A DNA stretch of 64,000 nucleotides from Aliamphritea ceti (GTDB lineage Bacteria > Pseudomonadota > Gammaproteobacteria > Pseudomonadales > Balneatricaceae): assembly GCF_024347215.1 (NCBI RefSeq), contig NZ_AP025282.1, positions 434,001 through 498,000 on the forward strand, in the 5' to 3' direction. Shown in pieces: positions 44,505-53,297 of this stretch. Both the position numbers and the translations under genes were made by a program. Below the pieces are notes generated by a model. It made no database searches, was not told the origin of the DNA, and was given only the letters and a program-made list of their open reading frames with translations. Position 1 is the stretch's first letter. Every line of letters begins with the position of its first letter.

Positions 44505-45722
44505 TCAGCTGATGGCGACAGCATGTTGTTGGCGGCGTTTCAGTTTCCAGCTTATCAATAATATCAGTCCGGGTGTCAGCAATGATATTGCTAACCAGTT
44601 AGAGTTTTCCCAGCCAATCCAGACGAACAGAGCGCCGGCTGAAAAGGCCCCGGTAGCATTGAGGAAAGCAACGGCAGATTCGTTGATGCCCTGCATACGG
44701 TGAGCGTCTCCGGGTAATCGTGCTACCAGGCTACTGCCGCCGACATAAAGCATGTTCCAGCCGAGGCCGATACCAATTAAGGCAGCGAGTACACCATTAT
44801 AAGTCGGTTCGTAAATAGCTATTAGCATAGATGCCAGCATCACCAGATAACCGCCGAGAATAACCGTGCTTTCACTGGTGCGGGCAATTATCCGTCCCAT
44901 AAATAATGAGGGCAGGAACATGGCTATAACGTGCCACTGAATAACCTGCATAATATCGCTGAAAGGCAGCTGCAGAGCGTTCAGTTTGAGGGAGGACTGC
45001 ATCATCAGCATGGCCATAATCATGTACCCGAAACCGGATGCATAGATAGCAACCAGTAATGGCAGTATGGGGATTGCATGTTTTTCCTGTGGGTCTGCAA
45101 TGGCTCCAGCATATTCCTGGGCTGCTTCGGGTTGAGGCTTTTTACGTTCATTGCGTGACAGTATTGCAATGACACTGAGAAACATTGCCATCAAGATACC
45201 CAAGGCAGAGAAGCACAGGTAACTGGCGGCAAACTCCTGATCAACAATAAAACTTCGGCTGTTGCTGGCGATGGCAGGGCCTACAAAGGCTGCCAGAATG
45301 CCGCCCAGTGTAACCAGTGACAAAGCCCGTGACTTCATTGAATCATCCAGGCCTTCTGTTGCGGCAAAGCGAAAGAAAGCAAAGGTGCTCAGGCTTACCC
45401 CGAAGAGAATATGCGCCAGTAAATTGATGTTGAATGATTGCTGCAATATTGAAAAGTAACCGGCAATTCCTGCCAGAAACAGCGTACCACTGCCAAATAG
45501 AAAAATTTTTAGTCTGCCGAATCGCTGCATTAGCATTGCTAACAGGTATGAACAGGCGATGACGGTTGCGAACTGAATACCGTAAGGCAGTGTAGATAAT
45601 TCGCTGCTGGGTGCCAGAGCCTTACCAACAATGGGTGAGACTGATACAGAAATGACTCCACAGGTCAGCGCGATGCCCTGGGTCAGGAAGTACAGCCATG
45701 TTTTGATCTGTCGCGGGGACAT
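44505..45722 (-). CDS. MFS transporter
   Basis: Twelve-segment major facilitator permease. Start ATG 45722 (MSPRQIKTWLYFL) with GGAG 7 bp upstream is preferred over ATG 45743; this gives 405 residues. The motif-A-like MLMQRFGRLKIFLFG after the second segment supports MFS. The substrate is not evident; coupling to a gamma-lyase-like enzyme suggests a sulfur amino acid or drug-like amino compound. Its stop overlaps the possible upstream ATG of the PLP gene (TGATG). Confidence 0.85.
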   Translation of the reverse strand: MSPRQIKTWLYFLTQGIALTCGVISVSVSPIVGKALAPSSELSTLPYGIQFATVIACSYLLAMLMQRFGRLKIFLFGSGTLFLAGIAGYFSILQQSFNINLLAHILFGVSLSTFAFFRFAATEGLDDSMKSRALSLVTLGGILAAFVGPAIASNSRSFIVDQEFAASYLCFSALGILMAMFLSVIAILSRNERKKPQPEAAQEYAGAIADPQEKHAIPILPLLVAIYASGFGYMIMAMLMMQSSLKLNALQLPFSDIMQVIQWHVIAMFLPSLFMGRIIARTSESTVILGGYLVMLASMLIAIYEPTYNGVLAALIGIGLGWNMLYVGGSSLVARLPGDAHRMQGINESAVAFLNATGAFSAGALFVWIGWENSNWLAISLLTPGLILLISWKLKRRQQHAVAIS

Positions 45723-45777
45723 AGTCAAGCTCCGTTTATTCATTTCCCACTGGTGATAAGAAATTCTGGCATGCTAT

Positions 45778-45809
45778 ATTGCATGACACAATTTATTTAT
45801 TGCATGACA
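45778..45809. promoter_or_regulatory. Tandem direct repeat in the MocR/MFS divergent region
   Basis: ATTGCATGACA occurs twice (45778-45788 and 45799-45809) with 21-bp periodicity, two turns of the helix. MocR-type regulators typically bind such direct repeats near their own promoters. Confidence 0.6.
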
Positions 45810-45815
45810 TACAAT

Positions 45816-47144
45816 ATGTGGTATCCGGAAAAAACTGACAGTCGTATGGGCGTTAATGAATTGGTATTTGCCATTGAAGAGGCGATTACCTGTCACGAAC
45901 TCAAAGTAGGAGACAGGTTACCGCCCCAGCGAATTCTGGCATACAAGCTGGAAGTAAATCCCACAACGGTTTCCCGTGCTTATCAGAGAGCTGCTCAAAA
46001 AGGGCTGGTAGGCGGCCAGATTGGTCGTGGTACTTATGTGCTGGGAAACAGCAATGCAGCAATGTTTGCGCAGGCTATTGGTGCCAGCGATGGCCTGAAA
46101 ATTAATCTGTCGATTAATAAACTGCGCTGTGACGATGTGATTCTGAAGCTGAATAAGCAGATCGAAACAGTGAATACTTTGGCAAGTACGCCGCAGTACT
46201 ATGAATACATTTGTAATGATCTGGTATTGCGTTTTCAGCGTGCGGTGAGCCAGTGGCTCGAAGCCTGCCGTGAGGTGCAGTTTAGTGAGGACCAGATTCT
46301 GGCACTGCCGAGCTGTCAGTATGCTCTGCAGATGATTTTTATCCGGTTACTGAACCGTGGTGATGCCATTCTGGTCGATGAGTTTACTGCCCCGGGAATC
46401 ATTACGGCTGCTAAGCAGCGAGGTCTGCGGATGTTTATCTGTAAGGGTGATGAACAGGGTATCACTCCGGAAGGGCTGGTATCAGCTGTTAAGCAGACAG
46501 GGGCCCGCATGCTGGTCACTATTCCTTCGCACCATTCTCCGCTAGGGTTTACTCAGACAGAAGCGCGTCGCCGGGCACTTGCAGGCGAAATCCGTCGTCT
46601 GGATCTGTTACTGGTTGAGGAAGATATTTATGGCATGTTTGCTACACCAGCACCGATAAGTGGCTATGTTCCGGAGCAAAGTTTGCTGGTGTCCGGTTTT
46701 AGCAAATGTCTGAGTGGAGGACACCGGGCATCATTTATTGCGTCGGCTAATCCGGTTCTGCAGAAATTGCGGGATAACATTGTAGAAACAGCCTGGCTGG
46801 TATCTGCCAGTGCGGCCAGTCATATTATTACTGCGATTGAGCATGGCTTGATAGACAAAGCAGTTCAGCACTGTCTGGCTGAACTGAAACGCCGTAACTT
46901 TCAGCTAAACAAGCGTCTGGGGCTTGATTTACCCTTATCTTCGCCACATCACTGGCTGGCAAACAGTATTCTGGATATCAGTGGCTTGAAAGCGGCAGGT
47001 GTGGATGTTGCTGCGGCCAGTCATTTTTCTGTAAATCCTTTGGAAGACCCTTTGAGTTTCTGTCGGCTCAGCGTTAATGGGGTAGATGATGAAACCTTCG
47101 AGCAGGGTCTGAATTTACTGTCGGGCTTTGTTCGGAAGTATTGA
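45816..47144 (+). CDS. MocR family regulator (GntR winged helix fused to aminotransferase-like domain)
   Basis: A 442-residue regulator. Residues about 10-75 form a GntR-type winged helix (LKVGDRLPPQRILAYKLEVN; VNPTTVSRAYQRA; GRGTYVL), and about 105-440 form a fold-type I aminotransferase-like domain with probable PLP lysine K297 in SGFSKCLSGGHR. The open frame extends upstream to 45753 across the direct repeats; the start at 45816 (MWYPEKTD) matches other MocR N-termini, though 45804 is also possible and neither has a good ribosome binding site. It is divergent from, and probably controls, the MFS and PLP genes. Confidence 0.9.
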   Translation: MWYPEKTDSRMGVNELVFAIEEAITCHELKVGDRLPPQRILAYKLEVNPTTVSRAYQRAAQKGLVGGQIGRGTYVLGNSNAAMFAQAIGASDGLKINLSINKLRCDDVILKLNKQIETVNTLASTPQYYEYICNDLVLRFQRAVSQWLEACREVQFSEDQILALPSCQYALQMIFIRLLNRGDAILVDEFTAPGIITAAKQRGLRMFICKGDEQGITPEGLVSAVKQTGARMLVTIPSHHSPLGFTQTEARRRALAGEIRRLDLLLVEEDIYGMFATPAPISGYVPEQSLLVSGFSKCLSGGHRASFIASANPVLQKLRDNIVETAWLVSASAASHIITAIEHGLIDKAVQHCLAELKRRNFQLNKRLGLDLPLSSPHHWLANSILDISGLKAAGVDVAAASHFSVNPLEDPLSFCRLSVNGVDDETFEQGLNLLSGFVRKY

Positions 47145-47196
47145 TGCTGGTGGGGTTGAAATGGTTATTGTCAGACAGAGCCTTGATTAAGTTAAG

Positions 47197-47218
47197 ACCG
47201 CCTTTTGGCGGTTTTTTT
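47197..47218 (+). terminator. Rho-independent terminator after the MocR gene
   Basis: Stem accgcc / ggcggt with loop tttt, followed by TTTTTTT. Confidence 0.82.
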
Positions 47219-47402
47219 ATAGGTCTTTTTCACAGGTGTAGCTGAAGAAGGTTTTGTCGTTTAAGTGCAGGTTTATGTGACATATAGGTCATGTTGACTA
47301 CGTTTCTAAAAGCCAGAATGCGTATATCCGATAACAAAAATAAACCGGACGTTCAGTATTTGAGGTTAATCTTTCGACTGAATATCCATACCGGAGATAC
47401 TC

Positions 47403-47936
47403 ATGGATAATGAGATTTATCTGTCCCGCGAGTACCAGCGTTACTCAAATGGCGACACTATAGGTGCGCCGCTTCAGCTATACCGTTGTGATGTATCCCC
47501 TGACTGGGTGGATTATAACGGTCATATGAGTGAGTCTTTTTTCCTGTTTGCTTTTGGTGATGCTTCCGATGCTCTGTTCCGTTATGTGGGTATTAACGAA
47601 GCGTACCGGGCGTCAGGTAATTCTTTTTATACCGTTGAAACCCACATCAATTACTTCCTTGAAGCCTCAGAAGGTGAGCCGCTGTATTTCACCACTCAGT
47701 TACTGGGATTGGATGAAAAGCGGCTGCACTTTTTTCACAGTATGTATCACGGCGAAACCGATGCACTGTTGGCAACCACTGAACAAATGCTACTGCATGT
47801 GGATATGGAAGCCGGAAAAACAGCTCCAATTCGCCCTGAAGTTCATGATGTGCTGGTGAAAATTATGGAATGTCACCAGGACATGCCTAAGCCGGCACAG
47901 GTTGGCAGGGTGATGGAAGTCAAAGTTAAGAAGTAA
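47403..47936 (+). CDS. Hotdog thioesterase, probable betainyl- or carnitinyl-CoA thioesterase
   Basis: A 177-residue hotdog-fold acyl-CoA thioesterase of the 4-hydroxybenzoyl-CoA type (CDVSPDWVDYNGHMSES, then VETHINYFLEASEGEPLYFTT). The VDYNGHM motif carries the catalytic Asp. The closest functional analogy is the thioesterase (CdhB-like) of carnitine catabolism in Pseudomonas and the thioesterase part of fused rhizobial carnitine dehydrogenases; recalled, not searched. It is the first gene of the operon containing CaiD. GGAGAT ribosome binding site, 6 bp spacing. Confidence 0.75.
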   Translation: MDNEIYLSREYQRYSNGDTIGAPLQLYRCDVSPDWVDYNGHMSESFFLFAFGDASDALFRYVGINEAYRASGNSFYTVETHINYFLEASEGEPLYFTTQLLGLDEKRLHFFHSMYHGETDALLATTEQMLLHVDMEAGKTAPIRPEVHDVLVKIMECHQDMPKPAQVGRVMEVKVKK

Positions 47937-48056
47937 TCTCCTTGTTGCGGTAGCAGCAAGTTAAATATTTTCAGCGAATAGAATAATTGTCTGATCCGCC
48001 TGGCCGGAGGGATGCTGCTGTTCGCTTAACTGATAAAGAAGAGAAAAGGTGCCCTT

Positions 48057-49217
48057 ATGGAGTTTTCCATCAGCAGCGAACAGCAGATGATCATCGATAC
48101 CGTAAAAGCGTTTGTGGAACAGGAGCTGTATCCGCATGAAGCTGAAATAGAACGTACCGGTATTCTCAGTGACGAAGTGCATGAAAAGATTAAACAGGCT
48201 TCACTTGAGTGTGGTTTGTATGCGGCGAACATGCCAGAGGAGCTGGGTGGCGGTGGTCTGGATGCTGTCACTCTGACGTTACTAGAGAAAGAACTTGGCC
48301 GGGCGAGTTTTGCCCTACAGTACATCGTTGCGCGTCCGAGTAATATTTTGCTGGCCTGTGAAGGTGAGCAGCGGGAGAAGTATCTGTTACCGGCAATTAG
48401 AGGTGAAAAAGTGGACTGTCTGGCGCTGACAGAACCTGACGCTGGCTCCGATGTGCGTTCTATGAAGTGCCGGGCAGAGCGGGACGGCGATCACTTTATC
48501 ATTAACGGCAGTAAGCATTTTATCAGCCATGCGGATGTGTCTGATTTCGTTATCTTGTTTGCTTCTACCGGTATCGAAGATACGCCACGGGGACCAAAGA
48601 AGAAAATTACCAGCTTCCTGGTCGATATGGGAACGCCGGGCTTCACAGTTGAGCCAGGTTATAACAGTGTGTCTCACCGGGGCTATCAGAATTGTATTCT
48701 GAACTTTGATAACTGCCGTATTCATGAATCTCAGATTCTGGGCGTGGAAGACCATGGCTTTGATGTTGCGAATGAATGGCTGGGTGGTACCCGCCTGTCG
48801 GTAGCGGCTATGTGTCTGGGACGGGCTGAGCGGGCATTGGAAATTGCCACTCAGTGGTCTGCTGAACGTAAACAGTTCGGCCAGACGATTGGTAAGTTTC
48901 AGGGCGTTTCATTCAAACTGGCAAATATGTCACTTGAGCTGAAAGCCGCTGAATTGCTGACGATGCATGCGGCCTGGAAGCTTGATCAGGGCAATATGAC
49001 TGATACTGATGCTGCTATGGCCAAGTTAAAGTCCACCGAGATGCTGGGGATGGTTGCGGATGAAGCAATCCAGATTCTTGGTGGTATGGGGCTTATGGAT
49101 GAGTTGCCGTTGGAGCGTATCTGGCGAGACCATCGGGTTGAACGGATCTGGGACGGTACCAGCGAAATTCAGCGCCATATTATTTCCCGTGCATTGCTGC
49201 GTCCTTTAGAAGCTTAA
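48057..49217 (+). CDS. Acyl-CoA dehydrogenase, probable crotonobetainyl/gamma-butyrobetainyl-CoA dehydrogenase
   Basis: FAD enzyme oxidising the alpha-beta bond of an acyl-CoA. The 386-residue protein has the family order: LTEPDAGSDVRSMKCRAER (flavin and substrate loop), SHRGYQNCILNFDNCRI, ERKQFGQTIGKFQGV, LGGMGLMDELPLERIWRD, and the probable catalytic Glu in WDGTSEIQRHII of the C-terminal part. It lies 120 bp after the thioesterase and 25 bp before an ADP-forming ligase, with caiD beyond. The substrate assignment rests on the neighbours. Confidence 0.85.
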   Translation: MEFSISSEQQMIIDTVKAFVEQELYPHEAEIERTGILSDEVHEKIKQASLECGLYAANMPEELGGGGLDAVTLTLLEKELGRASFALQYIVARPSNILLACEGEQREKYLLPAIRGEKVDCLALTEPDAGSDVRSMKCRAERDGDHFIINGSKHFISHADVSDFVILFASTGIEDTPRGPKKKITSFLVDMGTPGFTVEPGYNSVSHRGYQNCILNFDNCRIHESQILGVEDHGFDVANEWLGGTRLSVAAMCLGRAERALEIATQWSAERKQFGQTIGKFQGVSFKLANMSLELKAAELLTMHAAWKLDQGNMTDTDAAMAKLKSTEMLGMVADEAIQILGGMGLMDELPLERIWRDHRVERIWDGTSEIQRHIISRALLRPLEA

Positions 49218-49242
49218 GGTTATTTGGCAGAGGAGGGTGTCT

Positions 49243-51315
49243 ATGTCTGAAATCGATAAGAACCGTTTTGCCCGTTTGCTTAAGCCCCGTTCCATTGTGG
49301 TATTTGGTGGTGCGGGCGCCCGTTATGCCATTGTCGAAAGTCAGAAACTGGGCTTTGATGGTGAGATTTGGGCGGTACATCCTAAGCATTCTGAGATGGC
49401 TGGTGTTAAGTGTTATCCGAGTATCGCTGATTTACCGGGCATACCGGACGCCGCGTATGTCGCTGTGAATGCGGATGCAGCACTGGAAATTGTTGGCCAG
49501 TTGAGCGAAATCGGCTGCGGTGGTGCTGTGCTGTATGCCTCTGGATTTGCTGAAGTTGGTGAAGAAGGTGCTGAGCGTCAACGTGAACTGGTAGCACGGG
49601 CTGGCAGTATGCCGATGATTGGGCCTAACTGTTATGGTGTATTGAATTGCCTGGATAAAGCCGTTCTTTGGCCAGATCAGCACGGTAGCCAAGCTGTGGA
49701 TAAAGGTGTGGCCGTCATCACGCAGAGCGGGAATATCGGTCTGAATATCACGATGCAGCGGCGTGGTTTGCCATTGGCCTTTATGTTTACCATGGGGAAT
49801 CAGGCTAATGTCGGTGTTGCCGATGTGATTGATGCCTTATTGGATGACCCACGAATTACCGCGATTGGCCTGCATATAGAAGGGCTTTCCGATATCCATC
49901 ATTTTGATACGGTGTGTCGGCGAGCACTGAGGCAACGTATTCCTATCGTGGCTGCTAAAAATGGCCGCAGTGAAGCTGCTGCCAAAATTGCTATGAGCCA
50001 TACAAGTTCACTGACGGGCTCCGATAAGCTATTCGATGCGTTGTTTAAACGCTTGGGGATAGCCCGGGTCGATACCTTGGAAGAGCTAATCGAAACGCTA
50101 AAGTTGGTGGCGATTGCCGGGCCGCTTCAGGGTAATAAGGTTGCTTCTATGAGTTGCTCTGGCGGTGAAGCTGGTGTGATGGCTGATCTGATTGAACGGC
50201 ATAACTTGCAGTTTCCGCAGATGAATGAAGCGCATCAGGTGAAAGTAAGAGAAACCTTAAGTGAATATGTAAGTGTTGAAAATCCTTTGGATTATCATAC
50301 TTTCATCTGGGGTGATGTAGCGCGTAAAACAGCAACTTTCAGTGCCATGATGACTGCCGGCTACGATGCCACTATGTTATTGCTAGACTGGCCAAGCTTT
50401 GATGATGCTGATCCGGCTCCCTGGAATGCAGCCATGCAGGGGTTAATTAATGCGAGTCTGGCAACTGGCCATCAGGGCATTTTGCTGGCGTCATTGCCTG
50501 AGTGTTTACCTCAGTCTGCAATCGATACCTGTGTTGAAGCGGGTGTAGTGCCAATGATTGGTCTGGATACTTGCTTACGGGCCTTGTCAGCTGCCTATGA
50601 AATCGGTATCCGTCATCAGCAGGCTGAGCCTTTGCCGCTGTTACGCAGTGCTGTTCTTCCTGATGATACAACAGGCAGGAATATTGATGAGTACCTGGGA
50701 AAACGGGCGTTAGCTGGCTGTGGTTTGCAAGTACCTTTGGGCGAGCTTGTTGGCAATGCTGAAGAAGCCGTCACTTGTGCCGAACGTATTGGTTATCCGG
50801 TTGTAATAAAGGCGGTGAGCAATACTATCGTGCATAAAACCGAACAGGGTGCTGTAGTACTTTTTCTGCAATCAGCGGATGAGGTTCGGGCTGCAATAGA
50901 CAAAATTGCACATTTGAGCGACGTATTTCTTGTTGAACAAATGCTGACCAGTAGTGTGGGTGAGTTGATCATTGGCGTCACCCGGGATCAACAGTTCGGC
51001 CCGTCACTGGTCGTTGGTTCTGGCGGTATTATGGTGGAACTGCTGAAAGACAGTGCCACCTTGTTATTACCAACCACTGAAACAGAGGTGCGTGAGGCAA
51101 TAACCGAATTGAAAATGTCGCCGCTGTTAACCGGGTTTCGTGGTAAGCAGAGTGGAGATATAAATGCCTGTGTCAGTGCTGTTATGGCAGTCGCGGAATA
51201 CGCCATTCAACAGCGAGATACTTTATTAGAACTGGATATAAATCCGTTACTGGTGGCTCCTGAAGGTCAGGGGGCATATGCGGCGGATGCCTACATTCGT
51301 ATTTGTGAGGAATAA
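49243..51315 (+). CDS. ADP-forming acyl-CoA ligase (acetate-CoA ligase ACD-type fusion)
   Basis: A 690-residue one-chain enzyme: CoA-binding Rossmann domain (SIVVFGGAGARYAIVES near residue 20), two succinyl-CoA-ligase-like domains with the catalytic His in MSHTSSLTGSDKLFD (near residue 255), and an ATP-grasp domain (about 480-690; YPVVIKAVSNTIVHKTE; VEQML..VGELIIGV). ATG 49243 with a perfect GGAGGG 5 bp upstream is the start, not the GTG at 49237. These enzymes make or consume CoA esters with ATP/ADP. In E. coli, the same step for carnitine is done by CaiC/CaiB; here the ligase is of another family. Confidence 0.9.
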   Translation: MSEIDKNRFARLLKPRSIVVFGGAGARYAIVESQKLGFDGEIWAVHPKHSEMAGVKCYPSIADLPGIPDAAYVAVNADAALEIVGQLSEIGCGGAVLYASGFAEVGEEGAERQRELVARAGSMPMIGPNCYGVLNCLDKAVLWPDQHGSQAVDKGVAVITQSGNIGLNITMQRRGLPLAFMFTMGNQANVGVADVIDALLDDPRITAIGLHIEGLSDIHHFDTVCRRALRQRIPIVAAKNGRSEAAAKIAMSHTSSLTGSDKLFDALFKRLGIARVDTLEELIETLKLVAIAGPLQGNKVASMSCSGGEAGVMADLIERHNLQFPQMNEAHQVKVRETLSEYVSVENPLDYHTFIWGDVARKTATFSAMMTAGYDATMLLLDWPSFDDADPAPWNAAMQGLINASLATGHQGILLASLPECLPQSAIDTCVEAGVVPMIGLDTCLRALSAAYEIGIRHQQAEPLPLLRSAVLPDDTTGRNIDEYLGKRALAGCGLQVPLGELVGNAEEAVTCAERIGYPVVIKAVSNTIVHKTEQGAVVLFLQSADEVRAAIDKIAHLSDVFLVEQMLTSSVGELIIGVTRDQQFGPSLVVGSGGIMVELLKDSATLLLPTTETEVREAITELKMSPLLTGFRGKQSGDINACVSAVMAVAEYAIQQRDTLLELDINPLLVAPEGQGAYAADAYIRICEE

Positions 51316-51320
51316 GTGCC

Positions 51321-52106
51321 ATGAGTGAAGCTTTACAATTGGTGCGTAATGGCGCCATTCTTGAAATAACACTGAATCGCCCGAAAGCTAATGCTATTGA
51401 TGCTCAGACCAGTGCCGCGATGGGGGAAGCATTTCTGACGTTTCGGGATGATCCTGAGTTGCGAGTTGCGATTATTACTGGCGCTGGTGAAAGATTTTTC
51501 TCAGCGGGCTGGGATCTCAAAGCAGCAGCTGAGGGTGAAGCTGCCGATGCGGATTTTGGTAAAGGTGGCTTCGCAGGCCTGACAGAGATCTTTGACCTTG
51601 ATAAACCTGTTATTGCCGCGGTGAACGGTTATGCGGCGGGTGGTGGTTTTGAACTGGCGTTAGCGGCAGATATGATTGTCTGTGCGGAACATGCCATGTT
51701 CTTTTTGCCAGAAGCAGGTCTGGGCATTATTTCTGATAGCGGCGGTGTATTACGCTTACCTAAGCGTTTACCCACAGCAATTGTAAATGAAATGCTGATG
51801 ACCGGACGAGCGATGGATGCTGCTGAAGCGGCTCGCTGGGGGCTAGTGAATAAGGTAGTCAGCAGTGATCAGCTTATGGAGAATGCCCGTGAGCTTGCTG
51901 AGCAGATTGTTGCCTGTGCGCCAATGTCGATTGCGGCGATAAAAGAAATTACCCGCACGACAGCTGAAATGACAGTCGAAGATGGTTATAGCTATATTCG
52001 TAGTGGTGTTTTGAAACACTATCCGGATGTGCTTCATTCTGAGGATGCACAGGAAGGACCACAGGCATTTGCTGAAAAGCGTGATCCAGTGTGGCAGGGT
52101 AAATAA
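51321..52106 (+). CDS. caiD: Carnitinyl-CoA dehydratase (crotonobetainyl-CoA hydratase)
   Basis: Crotonase-fold enzyme interconverting L-carnitinyl-CoA and crotonobetainyl-CoA. The 261-residue protein is nearly colinear with E. coli CaiD as I recall it: LTLNRPKANAID-like start (ITLNRPKANAID), RVAIITGAGERFFSAGWDL, FDLDKPVIAAVNGYAAGGGF, the catalytic-region PEAGLGIISDSGGVLRLPK, and the C-terminal YIRSGVLKHYPDVLHSEDA and AEKRDPVW. GAGGAA before the ATG, 5 bp after the ligase stop. This gene anchors the operon to carnitine-type betaine metabolism. Confidence 0.95.
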   Translation: MSEALQLVRNGAILEITLNRPKANAIDAQTSAAMGEAFLTFRDDPELRVAIITGAGERFFSAGWDLKAAAEGEAADADFGKGGFAGLTEIFDLDKPVIAAVNGYAAGGGFELALAADMIVCAEHAMFFLPEAGLGIISDSGGVLRLPKRLPTAIVNEMLMTGRAMDAAEAARWGLVNKVVSSDQLMENARELAEQIVACAPMSIAAIKEITRTTAEMTVEDGYSYIRSGVLKHYPDVLHSEDAQEGPQAFAEKRDPVWQGK

Positions 52107-52141
52107 GGCTTGAGTTGACGCTTTGTGAGAGGGCGCTTGGA

Positions 52142-53221
52142 ATGACGGCAAATACTGAAAAGGTTATGCCTGCTATGGAAGCTGATGTTTCGGCAAAAAA
52201 CGTTTCGGAAGCTATTGCTCCGGAGAGAATCGGTTTTCTGTTGCAGCCGCGGTTTTCGATGCTGTCGTTATTTAGTGCGCTGGAGCCATTACGGGTTGCT
52301 AATCGTTTTGGCGGTAAGCTGTTTAGTTGGCATTTCTTTTCAGTTGACGGCGAATCGATTGTTTCCAGTAGTGGTATTCCTGTTGCCGTTGAAAGTGGCA
52401 TTGATCAGATAGCTAATTTTCCGGTCATGTTTGTTTGTTCCAGTTTTGAGCCTGAGGCTAGCCTGGATAAGCTTTTACTTAACTGGTTACGTCGTCTGGA
52501 TCGTCAGGGGACTGTACTGGGGGGGATTGAAACTGGCTGTTACGCGCTGGCGCATGCAGGTTTACTGAATGAGCACAGAGTCGCATTACACTGGGAAGCC
52601 CGTTCAGCATTTACAGAGAGTTTTCCGCGGTTAACGACTTCAGAGCAACTCTATCAGGCAGACAGTAAGCGACTTACCTGTGCGGGAGGGATCTCTGCAA
52701 TGGATATGATGTTGCATCTGATTCAGAGTCGCCATGGCGATGCTCTGACCGCGCAGGTGTGTGATGCTTTTATGCATGATGGTATGCGTCAGTCCAGCCA
52801 GTTACAGCGCATGCAAACCGTAGAACGCTTTGGTATTCGTCATGCAGATGTCGCTGAAGTTATTGAGCTGATGGAGCAGAATTTAGAAGAGCCCCTTACT
52901 GCATCTGAATTGGCGCAGTTTAGTGGTGTGCAGCTGCGTCAGTTGGAACGGCTTTTCCGTAAACATTGTCATGATACGCCGACCCGGTTTTATCTGCGGT
53001 TACGATTGGAGCGGGCCAGACAGTTACTTAAGCAAACACAGATGACCGTGGTAGAAGTAGCGGTAGCCTGTGGCTTTCGTTCACCAGAGTATTTTTCCCG
53101 GCGCTACCGTGCAGTATTTGGTATGGCGCCCAGAGAGGATCGTAAAATGGCCCCGGAATTGTCACGGATGGCATTGGGACAAAACACTTCTGTTGATGAC
53201 GTTGTTAATTACGCGTTGTAA
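52142..53221 (+). CDS. GlxA/CdhR-type AraC family regulator
   Basis: A 359-residue regulator with an N-terminal DJ-1/GATase-I-like domain (ERIGFLLQPRFSMLSLFSALEP; GGIETGCYALAHAGLL) and a C-terminal AraC domain with two helix-turn-helices (LTASELAQFSGVQLRQLERL; VVEVAVACGFRSPEYFSRRY). A TTG at 52115 would lengthen it; ATG 52142 is chosen. CdhR and GbdR of Pseudomonas, activators of carnitine and glycine betaine catabolism, have this architecture. It closes the operon 36 bp after caiD. Confidence 0.9.
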   Translation: MTANTEKVMPAMEADVSAKNVSEAIAPERIGFLLQPRFSMLSLFSALEPLRVANRFGGKLFSWHFFSVDGESIVSSSGIPVAVESGIDQIANFPVMFVCSSFEPEASLDKLLLNWLRRLDRQGTVLGGIETGCYALAHAGLLNEHRVALHWEARSAFTESFPRLTTSEQLYQADSKRLTCAGGISAMDMMLHLIQSRHGDALTAQVCDAFMHDGMRQSSQLQRMQTVERFGIRHADVAEVIELMEQNLEEPLTASELAQFSGVQLRQLERLFRKHCHDTPTRFYLRLRLERARQLLKQTQMTVVEVAVACGFRSPEYFSRRYRAVFGMAPREDRKMAPELSRMALGQNTSVDDVVNYAL

Positions 53222-53235
53222 CAATAATACAGGCA

Positions 53236-53270
53236 AAAAAAAGCGAAGCCTTACGCTTCGCTTTTTCTTT
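53236..53270. terminator. Bidirectional terminator between the AraC regulator and ilvE
   Basis: Stem aaagcgaagc / gcttcgcttt with a 5-nt loop and a long A tract before, T tract after; convergent genes end at 53221 and 53298. Confidence 0.88.
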
Positions 53271-53297
53271 AGGCACAGCCAGTTTTAAACTTTACGT

